From: Mycobacterium sp. E1214
GTDB lineage: Bacteria; Actinomycetota; Actinomycetes; Mycobacteriales; Mycobacteriaceae
Direction: 5' to 3'
NCBI RefSeq assembly: GCF_001666755.1
Contig: NZ_LZJC01000005.1
Coordinates: 1-54,222, forward strand
Length of the DNA: 54,222 nucleotides
How positions within the stretch are numbered: the stretch's first letter is position 1; the number at the start of each line of letters is the position of its first letter. Positions 1 through 9,253 of this stretch are shown piece by piece. A program made the translations under genes and the position numbers. A model generated the notes under the pieces. The model had not been told where the DNA came from. It made no database searches and saw only the letters and a list, made by a program, of their open reading frames with translations.

Positions 1-57
1 AGCGAGCACCCACCCAACGGCGGCCGGCGTCACTGACAGTCCAAGTACCGTGTCCAA
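1..57 (-). CDS. DUF7159-type mycobacterial protein, N-terminal fragment
   Basis: Reading the minus strand from a TTG at 57 gives 19 codons, MDTVLGLSVTPAAVGWVLA, running off the window. This opening (D-x-V-L-G-x-S-x-T-P-x-x-V-x-x-V-L) is one I recall from the N-terminus of the mycobacterial DUF7159 family. Only the first beta strands are visible and the family function is unknown to me. An in-frame ATG at 127 would give a longer but less family-like start in a different frame, so TTG was preferred. Confidence 0.5.
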   Translation of the reverse strand, partial: MDTVLGLSVTPAAVGWVLA

Positions 58-448
58 AATCTGTGCCCCAATCGGTCGACGCCGGGGCGCCCGCGCCGCC
101 GGCGCCCTGATTCGATGAGCCGTCCATTTGGGAATGGCGAAGTGGGATGTAGCCGAATCGCGAAGTATTTCGGGGTACCGGCAAACGCAATTCGGCTTGG
201 CTAAGCGATAGCGCCGGCGCGGCAAGTGACGTCTAGCGATTTGATGACGTGCTGTGAGCCACGCCACCCGAGCGGGTGAAATAGGCAACGGTATTGCCGC
301 TTGTCGACCGCCGCGGATGTGCAATTAGTTCTGGTTTGCTGCCGGCGTTGCCAAATTTGGCTTGGCAGGGGCGGTCCCCTGGCGGATATGCTGGGCTCGC
401 CCGCCAGGGACCGCGCGGGCGTCACGCAACCAGCGGGGTGATCGGCAG
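58..448. other. Intergenic region, no gene seen
   Basis: About 390 bases lie between the divergent DUF7159-type gene and the monooxygenase gene. No reading frame here has a mycobacterial protein look, and the small frames on both strands read as Arg/Ser-rich noise. The stretch should hold both divergent promoters. No clear operator, tRNA or terminator was recognised. Confidence 0.5.
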
Positions 449-772
449 ATGATCTTCATCGTCGTCAAGTTCGAGACCAAGCCCGAGTGGACGGAGCGTT
501 GGCCCGACCTGGTGGCATCGTTCACCGCCGCCACGCGCGCCGAGGAGGGCAACCTGTGGTTCGAATGGTCACGCGGCCTGGATAACCCCGCCGAGTACGT
601 GTTGGTGGAGGCGTTTCGTGACGACGCCGCGGGCGGCGCCCACGTCAACAGTGACCACTTCGCGCGGGCGATGCGGGAGCTGCCGCAGGCGCTGACGGCC
701 ACGCCCAAGATCATCAGTCAGACGATCGACGCGACGGGGTGGTCGACGATGGGGGAGATGTCGGTCGACTGA
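449..772 (+). CDS. Antibiotic biosynthesis monooxygenase (ABM) domain protein
   Basis: A 107-residue single-domain protein with the ABM ferredoxin-like fold. It opens MIFIVVKFETKP, then has the ANLWFEW-like core (EEGNLWFEWSR), EYVLVEAFRD, and HVNSDHFARAM with the conserved His-x(5)-His spacing. Such proteins act as small dimeric cofactor-free monooxygenases or quinol oxidases in the cytosol; the substrate cannot be read from sequence. ATG 449 was chosen because upstream codons in the same frame do not look like protein. It sits where M. tuberculosis has Rv1117, convergent with the next gene. Confidence 0.85.
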   Translation: MIFIVVKFETKPEWTERWPDLVASFTAATRAEEGNLWFEWSRGLDNPAEYVLVEAFRDDAAGGAHVNSDHFARAMRELPQALTATPKIISQTIDATGWSTMGEMSVD

Positions 773-778
773 CCGACC

Positions 779-1462
779 TCAACCGACGGCAACCTCGATC
801 TCGTCGCCGAGTCGGTAGCCCGGCGCGAGGGGCAGCGTGTCGCCGCTCCAAAACTTGCCAGGGTCAAACCAATTCGCGTCCTTGTCGGTGTCGAGCAGGC
901 CCATGTCCTCGTAGGTGATGGCCACCGTCTCCGCGCAGTAGGCGGTGGACAGGCTCATCGCGCGGTCCGCACGGCGGCGCCGGGTCTGCCCGCGAACCTT
1001 GTTGTCGACCAACGGGATTCCCCGCACCCAGTCGTTGATCGTCGGAATCCGGCCGCGAATCCAACGACCGGTGAGCCGCGCGGTGGTGGGGAACGCGGTG
1101 CCGTCCATGCGGGCGATGACGCGCAGCAGTTTGTTCTCCTGCTCCCGGGTCGCGTACGGCGTCAGTTGACGCAGCCAGCACCGCTGGTGGTAGCGGTCGG
1201 CCCACTGCAGGACCGCCTGCCGCAGGTCGTTGAGCTGTACCCCCCGGTGCGGGGTACCGGTCCACAAATCCACGAGCTTGTCGCCCAATTCGGCATGCCA
1301 GATCAACGGTGGCAGGTCGTCGATGGCTACCGTCATGCCGACGTGATTGACCGGCGCGTTCGTCAGCGTCTGGATTGCGCGGTCGGGACCGGAGCGTCCG
1401 CGGAACAGCCAAAGGTCGCCCGTGCGAGTCTCATTGAGCGCCTGATCGAGGGTCAGCATCAT
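779..1462 (-). CDS. Permuted papain-fold (YiiX/NlpC-P60-like) protein, Rv1118c-like
   Basis: A 227-residue soluble protein without signal peptide. GDLWLFRG near 16, His40 in VNHVGMTV and Cys176 in AYCAETVA resemble the circularly permuted NlpC/P60 arrangement, with the catalytic His before the Cys; this assignment is inference from the motif pattern. Such enzymes hydrolyse amide or thioester bonds, often on lipids or peptides. It ends 6 bases after the ABM gene stop (convergent). Two adjacent ATGs (1462, 1459) are possible starts. It matches the position of Rv1118c, whose function I do not know. Confidence 0.75.
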   Translation of the reverse strand: MMLTLDQALNETRTGDLWLFRGRSGPDRAIQTLTNAPVNHVGMTVAIDDLPPLIWHAELGDKLVDLWTGTPHRGVQLNDLRQAVLQWADRYHQRCWLRQLTPYATREQENKLLRVIARMDGTAFPTTARLTGRWIRGRIPTINDWVRGIPLVDNKVRGQTRRRRADRAMSLSTAYCAETVAITYEDMGLLDTDKDANWFDPGKFWSGDTLPLAPGYRLGDEIEVAVG

Positions 1463-1551
1463 AGGGCCTAAGGTGCGCGGGTCCGTGTCTGGGCAGACAA
1501 GTTAACCACACCGTGCGGGCACCGGATCCGGCTGCGAATAGCCTGGCTCGC

Positions 1552-1722
1552 ATGCGCAGCATCTGGAAGTGGGTGGGCCTGGCGGGGGCCGCGGGCGTCG
1601 TCGCCGGCGGCGTGCTGGTGGCGCGCGACCAGCGCAAGCGGCGCGCCTACACGCCCGACGAGGTCCGGTCCCGGCTGCATCAACGGCTCGCCGAATACGA
1701 GGCGGCGAATCCGGCTCGTTAG
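1552..1722 (+). CDS. Small single-pass membrane protein (56 aa)
   Basis: This protein begins [19 protein letters not shown], giving one hydrophobic segment (about residues 5-23), then a basic stretch (RDQRKRRA) and a helical tail with [19 protein letters not shown]. This is an N-out or signal-anchor type micro-membrane protein. An upstream ATG at 1513 would add 13 unlikely residues. It is divergent from the papain-fold gene and its stop overlaps the cyclase stop by 3 bases. No function is assigned. Confidence 0.65.
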   Translation: MRSIWKWVGLAGAAGVVAGGVLVARDQRKRRAYTPDEVRSRLHQRLAEYEAANPAR

Positions 1723-2552
1723 TCCGGGTCGGGGTCGGTCCCGATGTCGACGGCGAACAGGCGATGGTCCCCCGTGAACCCCTTCAGCTCGACCTTGCGG
1801 CCCTTGTCGAACCGGATGTCGTCGCAATCGGCGACGGCGTCGCGCACCGGCTCACTCACCAGCACTTCGCCGCCCACCGCCTGGGCGGCGACGCGCGCCG
1901 CCATGGCCACGTTGCGGCCGAACAGGTCGTCGCCGCGGCGCACCGACCGGCCCATGTGAATGCCGATTCGTACTCGAATCTCTTCGTGCCGCTTGCGTTT
2001 CGCGTCCTTGCGCAGGGCGCGCTGGACGTCGATGCCGCACCGCACCGCCTGTTCGGGGCGGGCGAACGCGATCATGAACCCGTCACCCTGGCTTTTGACC
2101 ACATGCCCGGATCGCCGCTGCACCAGATCCGAGACGAGCTTGTCGTGCGAGCTGATGAGCTTGACCCAGGCGCGGTCGCCGATCCGTTCGTTGAGGGCGG
2201 TCGATTCTTCGATGTCGGAGAACAAGATCACCACCCGGCCGTCCGGCGTGACGCGGGCCAGGTCGGGACGCTCCACCTCCGCCCAATCGGCGAGGTCCTC
2301 GATGGAACTGCGCACGGCGGCCCCGAAGCCCTCCTTGCGCATCAGGTTGGCGGTGTTCCACACGGTTTTGAGGGCCTCGCGACCGCCCGACAGCAACCGG
2401 TTGCGGGTGTCGGTGCGTTGCTGGAGCTCTTCGACCTCGCGACGGCTGCGCGCCAGCAGTACCGCCAGCACCGCGATCGCGCCGGTCTCCAACGCCGCGA
2501 GGCCGCCCAGAAGGTAGACCGCGACGTGCAGCGCATCAGCCATGCCCGTCAT
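1719..2552 (-). CDS. Membrane-anchored class III adenylate/guanylate cyclase
   Basis: 277 residues. A hydrophobic segment at about 10-34 is followed by a helical linker ([11 protein letters not shown]) and a class III cyclase domain from about 105. Metal-binding Asp113 (FSDIEES) and Asp157 (SQGDGF), Lys153 and Asp209 (DDLFG, substrate-specifying positions) are present. The transition-state Arg220 is present in AMAAR, but the usual Asn of VNxAAR is Ala216. The expected product is cAMP or another cyclic nucleotide made at the inner face of the membrane. In M. tuberculosis the corresponding locus (Rv1119c/Rv1120c) is, as I recall, broken; here the frame is continuous. ATG 2543 is an alternative start. 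Confidence 0.88.
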   Translation of the reverse strand: MTGMADALHVAVYLLGGLAALETGAIAVLAVLLARSRREVEELQQRTDTRNRLLSGGREALKTVWNTANLMRKEGFGAAVRSSIEDLADWAEVERPDLARVTPDGRVVILFSDIEESTALNERIGDRAWVKLISSHDKLVSDLVQRRSGHVVKSQGDGFMIAFARPEQAVRCGIDVQRALRKDAKRKRHEEIRVRIGIHMGRSVRRGDDLFGRNVAMAARVAAQAVGGEVLVSEPVRDAVADCDDIRFDKGRKVELKGFTGDHRLFAVDIGTDPDPD

Positions 2553-2671
2553 CCTTGCAAAGGGCGCGGACCGTTGAAGTTGTCGGGCCTATACGCAGTG
2601 TCTAGTGTTGACTCCGTCCGCCGCGGGTAGTGCATGTCAGACGTGTTCGTTCACTTTCGGGAGGTGCGGGC

Positions 2672-4120
2672 TTGGCTGACAGCGGTTCGGCGGACAACGG
2701 TTCCGACGAAGCTTCGAACAAGTTGGTCATTTTCGGCATCACCGGCGACCTCGCCCGCAAGATGACCTATCGCGCGCTATACCGGCTGGAGGCTCGCGAC
2801 CTGCTCGACTTCCCCATCATCGGCGTGGCCAGTGACGACATCTCCAAAGACGACGTGGTCAAGCGGGCCCGCGATGCGATCACGGCGTCCGGTGAGGACT
2901 TCGACGATAAGGTGTTCCAGCGACTTGCGAGCCGGTTGTCCTACGTGCACGGCGACGTCACCGACGACAAGCTCTACGGCGAGCTGGCCAAGCTGATCGG
3001 ATCCGACTGTCGGCCGCTGTACTACTTGGAGATGCCGCCGTCGTTGTTCGCGCCGATCGTCGAAAACCTCGCCAAGGCAGACCTTTTGGAGTGTGCGCGC
3101 GTCGCGGTGGAGAAGCCGTTTGGTCACGACCTCGCGTCCGCGCGCGACCTGAACGCCAGGCTGCGCGCGGTGCTCGACGAGGACCAGATCCTGCGCGTCG
3201 ACCACTTTCTCGGCAAACAGCCCGTCGAGGAACTGCAGTATCTCCGCTTCGCCAACAACGCGCTCGCCAAGTTGTGGGATCGCGACAGCATCTCCGAAAT
3301 CCACATCACCATGGCCGAGGACTTCGGCATCGAGGACCGCGGCAAGTTCTACGACGCCGTCGGCACGTTGCGCGACGTCGTGCAGAACCACCTGCTGCAG
3401 GTCCTCGCTCTGGTGGCCATGGAGCCGCCCGTCGGTCCCGGCGACGACGACCTCAACGACAAAAAGGCCGAGGTGTTCCGGGCCATGCCGGCGCTCGACC
3501 CCCAGCGCTGCGTGCGCGGCCAGTACCGCGGCTACACCGACGTGCCCGGGGTGGCCGAGGATTCGCAGACCGAGACGTTCATCGCGCTGCGGACCGAGAT
3601 CGACAATTGGCGCTGGGCCGGCGTGCCCATCTTCCTGCGCGCCGGCAAGGCGCTGCCCGAACGGGTCACCGAGGTCCGCATGTTCTTGCACCACGTCCCC
3701 GGGTTCTCGTTCCTGCCGAACCGTCGCCCGCCGGAGCCGAACCAGATCGTGTTGCGCATCGACCCAGACCCCGGCATGCGGTTGCAGCTGTCGGCCCAGG
3801 CCGGGGACTCGTGGCATGACGTGCACCTGGACTCCTCGTTTGCCGAGGACCTGGGCGAGGCGGTGCGGCCGTACGAACGGCTGTTGCACGCCGCGATCAT
3901 CGGGGACCGTCAGCTGTTCGCCCGTGAAGACGCCATCGAGGAAACCTGGCGCATCGTCCAGCCCCTGCTGGACAAGCCGAGCCGCATCCACCACTACGAC
4001 CAGGGCTCGTGGGGGCCCGACGCCGCGCGGTCATTGCTGCACGGTGATCACCATTGGCAACAACCATGGCTGCCGAAGCGCGCGCAGCCGGCACAGTCAT
4101 CGCAGTCATCGCAGCAGTAA
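2672..4120 (+). CDS. zwf: Glucose-6-phosphate dehydrogenase
   Basis: Oxidises glucose-6-phosphate to 6-phosphoglucono-lactone with NADP or F420-independent nicotinamide chemistry, the entry step of the pentose phosphate pathway. The 482-residue protein has the Rossmann motif FGITGDLARK at 21-30 and the substrate signature RVDHFLGK with His178. Later blocks EDFGIEDRGKFYD and RAGKALPERVTEV are typical of the C-terminal domain. TTG 2672 was chosen because GGGAGGTG lies just upstream and the residues before it look non-coding; the frame stays open to an ATG at 2630. It is followed 13 bases later by gnd, consistent with an operon. It corresponds to zwf1 (Rv1121). Confidence 0.93.
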   Translation: MADSGSADNGSDEASNKLVIFGITGDLARKMTYRALYRLEARDLLDFPIIGVASDDISKDDVVKRARDAITASGEDFDDKVFQRLASRLSYVHGDVTDDKLYGELAKLIGSDCRPLYYLEMPPSLFAPIVENLAKADLLECARVAVEKPFGHDLASARDLNARLRAVLDEDQILRVDHFLGKQPVEELQYLRFANNALAKLWDRDSISEIHITMAEDFGIEDRGKFYDAVGTLRDVVQNHLLQVLALVAMEPPVGPGDDDLNDKKAEVFRAMPALDPQRCVRGQYRGYTDVPGVAEDSQTETFIALRTEIDNWRWAGVPIFLRAGKALPERVTEVRMFLHHVPGFSFLPNRRPPEPNQIVLRIDPDPGMRLQLSAQAGDSWHDVHLDSSFAEDLGEAVRPYERLLHAAIIGDRQLFAREDAIEETWRIVQPLLDKPSRIHHYDQGSWGPDAARSLLHGDHHWQQPWLPKRAQPAQSSQSSQQ

Positions 4121-4133
4121 GGAGAACCGACAG

Positions 4134-5156
4134 ATGCAGCTCGGGATGATCGGCCTCGGCCGGATGGGCGCCAACATCGTGCGCCGCGTCGCTGACGGTG
4201 GACACGAATGCGTGGTGTACGACCACAACCCGGACGCCGTCAAGGCGATGGCGGGGGAGGAGCGGACCACCGGCGTGTCCTCCCTGAAGGAGCTCGCCGA
4301 GAAGATGACGGCGCCCCGCGTGGTGTGGGTGATGGTGCCGGCCGGAACGATCACCACGGGCGTGATCGACGAGCTCGCCAAGACACTGGAGTCCGGCGAC
4401 ATCGTGATCGACGGCGGTAACTCCTACTATCGCGACGACATTCGTCACGCAAAGACGCTGTCGGAGAGGGGGATTCATCTCCTCGACTGCGGCACCAGCG
4501 GTGGCGTGTGGGGCCGCGAGCGTGGCTACTGCCTGATGATCGGCGGCGACGACGAGGCGTTCGAGCGGGCCGAGCCCATCTTCGCCACCGTGGCGCCCGG
4601 GGTGGACGCGGCGCCGCGCACACCGGGGCGCGACGGTGAGATCGCGCAACCCGAAAAGGGTTACCTGCATTGTGGCCCCGCCGGGGCGGGCCACTTCGTG
4701 AAGATGGTGCACAACGGGATCGAGTACGGGATGATGGCCTCGCTGGCCGAGGGCCTAAACATTCTGCGTAACGCCGACATCGGCAAGCACATCCAGCAGG
4801 GCGACGCGGAAACCGCGCCCCTGTCGAATCCCGAGTTCTACCAATACGATTTCAACATCCCCGAGGTCGCCGAGGTGTGGCGGCGGGGCAGCGTCATCGG
4901 TTCCTGGTTGCTGGACCTGACCGCGATCGCCCTGTACGACTCGCCGGACCTCAAGGAATTCTCCGGGCGGGTCTCCGACTCCGGGGAGGGCCGCTGGACC
5001 GCGATCGCGGCGATCGACGAGGGCGTCCCGTCGCCGGTGCTTACCACCGCCCTGCAGTCCCGGTTCGCCTCGCGGTCGCTGGACGACTTCGCGAACAAGG
5101 CGTTGTCGGCGATGCGCAAGCAGTTCGGGGGGCACGCCGAGAAACCGGCGAACTAG
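4134..5156 (+). CDS. gnd: 6-phosphogluconate dehydrogenase, short YqeC-type
   Basis: Decarboxylates 6-phosphogluconate to ribulose-5-phosphate. At 340 residues this is the short, often NAD-preferring form rather than the 470-residue classical enzyme. Visible motifs are the N-terminal dinucleotide site MIGLGRMGANI (5-15), GGNSYYRDD, the substrate loop GTSGGVWG, and catalytic Lys in HFVKMVHNGIEYG. ATG 4134 is preceded by AAGGAG at 4119-4124, overlapping the zwf stop region, so the two genes are very likely cotranscribed. It matches gnd2 (Rv1122) in length and place. Confidence 0.95.
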   Translation: MQLGMIGLGRMGANIVRRVADGGHECVVYDHNPDAVKAMAGEERTTGVSSLKELAEKMTAPRVVWVMVPAGTITTGVIDELAKTLESGDIVIDGGNSYYRDDIRHAKTLSERGIHLLDCGTSGGVWGRERGYCLMIGGDDEAFERAEPIFATVAPGVDAAPRTPGRDGEIAQPEKGYLHCGPAGAGHFVKMVHNGIEYGMMASLAEGLNILRNADIGKHIQQGDAETAPLSNPEFYQYDFNIPEVAEVWRRGSVIGSWLLDLTAIALYDSPDLKEFSGRVSDSGEGRWTAIAAIDEGVPSPVLTTALQSRFASRSLDDFANKALSAMRKQFGGHAEKPAN

Positions 5157-5167
5157 CCGCGGCCGCG

Positions 5168-6031
5168 TCAGGAGCGCTTGACGAACTTCACCACCGCGGC
5201 GCTGAAGGCATCGTTGTCGTCGCCGGCCGCCGTGTGCCCGGCGTTGGACAGCTCGACGAATTCGGCGCGCGGCACGGTGGCCAGGAAGTGCCGCACGCCT
5301 TCCAGGCTCACGACGTCGGAGAGCTTGCCGCGGATCAGCAGCACGGGGATGGTCAGGCTCTTGGCGGCCTGCTCAAACTTCTCGGTGCGCAACTCGGGAT
5401 CGTCGCCGGGCTTGGTCATGAACGCGGGGTCCCAGTGCCAGTACCAGCGGCCGTCGCGCAGGCGCAGGTTTTTCTTCAGGCCCTCGGGGCTGCGCGGCTT
5501 GGTGCGGTGGGGCAGGTACGCGGCGACGGCGTCGGCGGCCTGCTCGAGCGAGTCGAACCCGTCGATGCCGCTCAACATGAAGTCGCGGATGCGCGCGCTG
5601 CCGCCCTTCTCGAAGCGGGGAACCACGTCGACGAGCACCAGCCGGGTGACGTTCGCCGGGCCCGCCCGGTGCGCGGCGAGGATCCCGGTCAACCCGCCCA
5701 TGCTGGCGCCGATGATGGTCGCCGGCCTCCCCATCGCCTCCAACACGTGCAGGACGTCGGCCGTCAGCGTCTCAACGTCGTAGTCGGCGTTGGGTGCGCG
5801 GTCGCTGTCCCCGTGCCCGCGGGAGTCCAGCGCCACCACGTGCAACCCCTCGTCGGCCAGGGTTTGGCCGGTGTGCTTCCACGAGAACCGGTTCTGGCCG
5901 CCGCCGTGCAGCATCAGGATGCTCGGCCGCCCGCCGCCGGCCGTGCCGCGATTCCACTCGTCGGCGACCAGGGTGATCCCGCCGGCCCCGGCGAACTGCA
6001 CCGTCTCGGGGCTGGTGCTGACGGTATTCAT
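5168..6031 (-). CDS. bpoB: Alpha/beta hydrolase, BpoB-like
   Basis: 287-residue alpha/beta hydrolase of the group long annotated as non-heme bromoperoxidase; the true activity is probably hydrolysis of a small ester or related bond. The oxyanion segment LHGGGQNRFSW is at 41-51, nucleophile Ser110 lies in GASMGG, an acid follows in the LIRGKLSDVV strand, and the His is in SNAGHTAAGD near the end. ATG 6031 was chosen; residues encoded upstream look non-coding. It is convergent with gnd, 11 bases apart, and corresponds to Rv1123c. Confidence 0.85.
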   Translation of the reverse strand: MNTVSTSPETVQFAGAGGITLVADEWNRGTAGGGRPSILMLHGGGQNRFSWKHTGQTLADEGLHVVALDSRGHGDSDRAPNADYDVETLTADVLHVLEAMGRPATIIGASMGGLTGILAAHRAGPANVTRLVLVDVVPRFEKGGSARIRDFMLSGIDGFDSLEQAADAVAAYLPHRTKPRSPEGLKKNLRLRDGRWYWHWDPAFMTKPGDDPELRTEKFEQAAKSLTIPVLLIRGKLSDVVSLEGVRHFLATVPRAEFVELSNAGHTAAGDDNDAFSAAVVKFVKRS

Positions 6032-6192
6032 GCGACGTGACGTTACCCACTTCGATCGAGGCTGCCCCGCAGGGGCGACGGCGCGGTGAATTTTCCCTTC
6101 CCGCTCGTGTCCATCGGGTGCACGATTCGCCGTCGGATCCCCTGAGGAGGAAGGCGGTCGCCGCGACCGTGCCATCGGTCAGCCCGACGTCG

Positions 6193-6246
6193 TCGTTCGA
6201 CCGCAACCCGGAGGAAGCGGCCGAGTCCTACGTCTCGGTGTTTCTT
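6193..6246 (+). pseudogene. Remnant of a PhnB/glyoxalase-like gene
   Basis: Within the 444-base gap before ephC, one plus frame reads FDRNPEEAAESYVSVFL. This closely resembles the opening helix of PhnB-like proteins (FDGNAEEAAxFYVSxF). Flanking residues in that frame do not continue the family and no full-length gene fits. I therefore read it as a decayed fragment. The rest of 6032-6475 shows no other gene; the ephC promoter must lie within it. Confidence 0.35.
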
Positions 6247-6475
6247 AAGGTCAGCCCGGACCGGCTCAAGGAGCCGATCGGAGAGCTGACGGCGCGGCGG
6301 CGGGAACGTGGGGGAATGCGCACGATCGTCGTCGCCGACCTGGTGCCCGCGTTACCCGAACGACCGCGAAACACCCTGCCAGACAAGCGATCTCGCGCGT
6401 TGGGCGCCGGGGTCGGTGCACCCCGGGACCGCACAGGTTAGGTTGGTCCCTGCGGACGTCGAGCAGGGAGTGGAC

Positions 6476-7378
6476 ATGGCTGAACCGGGCTGGATCGACG
6501 TGGACGGGCCCGCCGGGAACCTGAAGGCACTCACCTGGGGGCCGCCCGGCGCGCCCCTGGCGCTGTGCCTGCACGGCTTCCCCGACACCGCCTACGGCTG
6601 GCGCAAGCTCGCGCCCCGGCTCGCCGACGCGGGCTGGCGCGTGGTGGCACCCTTCATGCGCGGCTACGCGCCGTCCGCGATCCCGACCGACGGCAGCTAT
6701 CACGTCGGCGCGTTGATGGACGACGCCCTGCGAGTGCGCGAGGCGGCGGGCGGCACCGACCGGGACGTGGTGATCGGCCACGACTGGGGTGCGATGGCCG
6801 CGACCGGCCTGGCGGCGATGCCCGACAGCCCCTTCACTAAGGCCGCGATCATGTCGGTGCCGCCGTCGGTGGCCTTCCGGCGCGCGAGCGGTGTCGCCGA
6901 CCGCGGCCGGCTTGCCGGCCACCTGGGGCGCCAAGTGTTTCGCAGCTGGTACATCATGTATTTCCAAGTCCCCTGGCTTCCCGAGCGGTCCGCGTCGTGG
7001 GTCCTGCCGCTGCTGTGGCGACGCTGGTCGCCGGGGTACCGCGCCGACGAGGACCTGCGCCACGTGGACGCGGCGATCGGGACGCCGGAGAGCTGGCGCG
7101 CCGCGCTGGGGCCCTACCGCGCCCTGCGTGGCCGGCGGCCGTCGGCGCGGTACGCCGAGCTGAATCGACTGTGGACCAAGGAGCCCGTGTTACCGTGCCT
7201 GTACCTGCACGGGCGTGACGACGGCTGCATGACGCCGGCGTTCGCCCGCTGGACGGAGCGGGCGTTGCCCCCGGGCAGCCGGGTCGCCGTGGTCGATCGC
7301 GCCGGGCACTTCCTGCAGCTCGAAAAGCCGGACAAGGTGGCCGACCTGGTGCTGGCGTTCACCGGCTCCCCCGGCTGA
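6476..7378 (+). CDS. ephC: Epoxide hydrolase-like alpha/beta hydrolase, EphC-like
   Basis: 300-residue alpha/beta hydrolase. The HGFPD oxyanion motif (33-37) and HDWG nucleophile motif with Asp103 define the epoxide hydrolase/haloalkane dehalogenase branch. The terminal His lies in DRAGHFLQLE, and cap-domain Tyr residues are plausible epoxide-polarising groups. It would open epoxides on lipids or xenobiotics to diols in the cytosol. ATG 6476 was chosen (MAEPGWIDVDGPAGNL); the frame is open further upstream but without family-like sequence. The next gene begins 4 bases after the stop, suggesting coupling. It corresponds to Rv1124. Confidence 0.88.
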   Translation: MAEPGWIDVDGPAGNLKALTWGPPGAPLALCLHGFPDTAYGWRKLAPRLADAGWRVVAPFMRGYAPSAIPTDGSYHVGALMDDALRVREAAGGTDRDVVIGHDWGAMAATGLAAMPDSPFTKAAIMSVPPSVAFRRASGVADRGRLAGHLGRQVFRSWYIMYFQVPWLPERSASWVLPLLWRRWSPGYRADEDLRHVDAAIGTPESWRAALGPYRALRGRRPSARYAELNRLWTKEPVLPCLYLHGRDDGCMTPAFARWTERALPPGSRVAVVDRAGHFLQLEKPDKVADLVLAFTGSPG

Positions 7379-7382
7379 CGCC

Positions 7383-8612
7383 GTGGCCCGGATGGCCGCC
7401 GTCGACGCGCAGTTCTACTGGATCTCGGCGAAGGTGCCCAACGACGAGTTCCTGTTGTACGCCTTCGACGCCGCCGACTGCGCCGACGCCATCAAGCGGT
7501 TGCGGCAGCGGGCCCGCGCTTGCCCCGCCCTGTCGGTGCGCCTGCGAGACCGCGGCCCGCTGGTCTACCCTCGGTGGGTGCCCGCGGATGCGGCCGCGGA
7601 GGCGGTGCTCCGCCACGACCTCGCCGAGCCCAGTTGGGGCGCCTGCCTGGCGGCTGTCGCCGCCCTCGCCGACGACCAGCTGGACCTGCGCCGGGTGCCG
7701 TGGCGGTTACACGTTTTCGCGCCGGTGTTCGGCATCCCCGGGGTCGACGGCGCGGGGACCGTGACGGTGCTGCAGCTGCCGCACGCGCTGGCCGACGGCG
7801 CCCGCGGCGCGGCGCTGGCCGGTTGGCTGTTCGGCCGGCCCACCCCGGTGCCCGCGGTGGCGCCCGCCCGGCCCGGGTGTTTCCTGCGGCGCGCCGCCGG
7901 GGCGGCGCGCGCCCATCGCCAACTCGTGCGCGACATCCGCGCCGGGTCGCTGACCGCCGGCCCGGGGCCGCGGCCGCTGCTTGCGACCAACACGCGCCCG
8001 GCGGGCGCCCGCTCGGTACGCACGCTGGTGCGGCATCGCTCGCAGTTGCGCGGCCCGACCGTCACGGTGAGCGCGCTGGTTGCGGTGTCGACGGCGCTCT
8101 CCGAACTGCTCGGTGCCGGCGCCGACTCGCTGGGCGCCGAGGTGCCGATGTCCAAACCCGGTACACGGCAAGCGAATAATCATTTCGGCAGCGTCGCGGT
8201 GGGGCTCTATCCCGGGCTGGCCCCAGACGTGAGGGCGGAACGGATCGCCGCGGAGCTGGCGGCCGGCCGCCGTCGCCAGGAACACCCCGCGGCGCGAGCC
8301 GCCGACCGCGCCTTCGCCGCCGTCCCGGCGCCGCTATTGCGTTGGGGCGTAGGGCAATTCGATGCCGACGCCCGGCCGGCCGGGGTGTCCGGCAACACCG
8401 TGGTGTCCAGCGTCAACCGTGGGCCGGCCGACCTGCGGTTCGGCGAGGGACGGGTGGTGCTCACCGCCGGCTACCCTGCGTTGTCACCGGCGATGGGATT
8501 GGTGCACGGCGTCCACGGCATCGGTGACACGATCGCGATCAGCGTGCACGCCGCCGCGTCGGCGGTCGCCGACATCGACGAATACCTGCGGCTGCTCGAC
8601 GCCGCGCTGTAG
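7383..8612 (+). CDS. Divergent WS/DGAT-fold acyltransferase-like protein, Rv1125-like
   Basis: About 406-409 residues. LPHALADGARGAAL matches the HHxxxDG condensation-type active-site motif with the first His replaced by Pro (PHALADG). NNHFGSVAVGLYP and SSVNRGPADLRFGEG are the C-terminal blocks of WS/DGAT proteins. It may therefore transfer an acyl group or be a non-canonical relative; the missing first His is worth noting. GTG 7383 or ATG 7392 could start it. It sits 4 bases after ephC, so probably the same transcript. Confidence 0.7.
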   Translation: MARMAAVDAQFYWISAKVPNDEFLLYAFDAADCADAIKRLRQRARACPALSVRLRDRGPLVYPRWVPADAAAEAVLRHDLAEPSWGACLAAVAALADDQLDLRRVPWRLHVFAPVFGIPGVDGAGTVTVLQLPHALADGARGAALAGWLFGRPTPVPAVAPARPGCFLRRAAGAARAHRQLVRDIRAGSLTAGPGPRPLLATNTRPAGARSVRTLVRHRSQLRGPTVTVSALVAVSTALSELLGAGADSLGAEVPMSKPGTRQANNHFGSVAVGLYPGLAPDVRAERIAAELAAGRRRQEHPAARAADRAFAAVPAPLLRWGVGQFDADARPAGVSGNTVVSSVNRGPADLRFGEGRVVLTAGYPALSPAMGLVHGVHGIGDTIAISVHAAASAVADIDEYLRLLDAAL

Positions 8613-8623
8613 CTGTCGCGGGG

Positions 8624-9253
8624 TCAGTGCGCGTCGCCGGAGCGCGCCGCCTGCTCGCGCGTCAGGCCGGCCGCGCCGATCAGCTCTTCGTGCAGCTCGA
8701 ACCACACGGTGTGATAGGAGTCCACCAGCGGCCTGGTCAGCCAGGCGGTCTCGCCGGACTTGACCCTGTCGAGCGCCGCCCCGAGCTTGTCCGCGTAGGC
8801 CGCCAACCGCGGCACCTGCGCCGCGGCGGCCTCGATGATGGGCAGCACGCGCGCGTGCACGCCGTCGAGGCGGGCCAAGACGGCGGCGTCGTACTCGGCG
8901 TCGTCATGGCCGTTGGGAACGCCGCCGGGGCCGCCCTTGAGCTGCCAGTCCGTGACCACGCGCTTGAAATCGCCGTTCACCGAACCGAAGTGCTCGTACG
9001 CGGCGGTCATCGCGGTGGAGTCGACGGCCCGCCGTTCCTCGGTGAGCAGGGCCTCGAGCCGGGCGCGCCCCTCGCTGCTGATCCGCAGCGTCGCGTCCGC
9101 GATGAGGAATCCGGACTCGGTGAGCCGCCGGGTCGCCGCCGCGACGTCATCGGGGTCGGCTCCCAGCGTCGCGGCCAGCTCGTCGGGCTTGACCCGTCCC
9201 TTAAGCCGGACCGCTTGCAGCACGCCCAGTTCCGTCACGACGCCGACCGCCAT
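8624..9253 (-). CDS. Winged-helix-like protein coupled to PPDK, Rv1126c-like
   Basis: 209 residues. The N-terminal 80 residues look like a winged helix (LQAVRLKGRVKPDELAATLG, then DDVAAATRRLTESGFLI, then a hairpin ISSEGRARLEALL). The remainder is helical and charged with AAAAQVPRLAAYADKLGAALDRV. Its ATG overlaps the end of the PPDK-like gene by 19 bases, so the two are translationally coupled. The function is unknown; a regulator or subunit of the PPDK-like enzyme is inference only. Confidence 0.75.
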   Translation of the reverse strand: MAVGVVTELGVLQAVRLKGRVKPDELAATLGADPDDVAAATRRLTESGFLIADATLRISSEGRARLEALLTEERRAVDSTAMTAAYEHFGSVNGDFKRVVTDWQLKGGPGGVPNGHDDAEYDAAVLARLDGVHARVLPIIEAAAAQVPRLAAYADKLGAALDRVKSGETAWLTRPLVDSYHTVWFELHEELIGAAGLTREQAARSGDAH

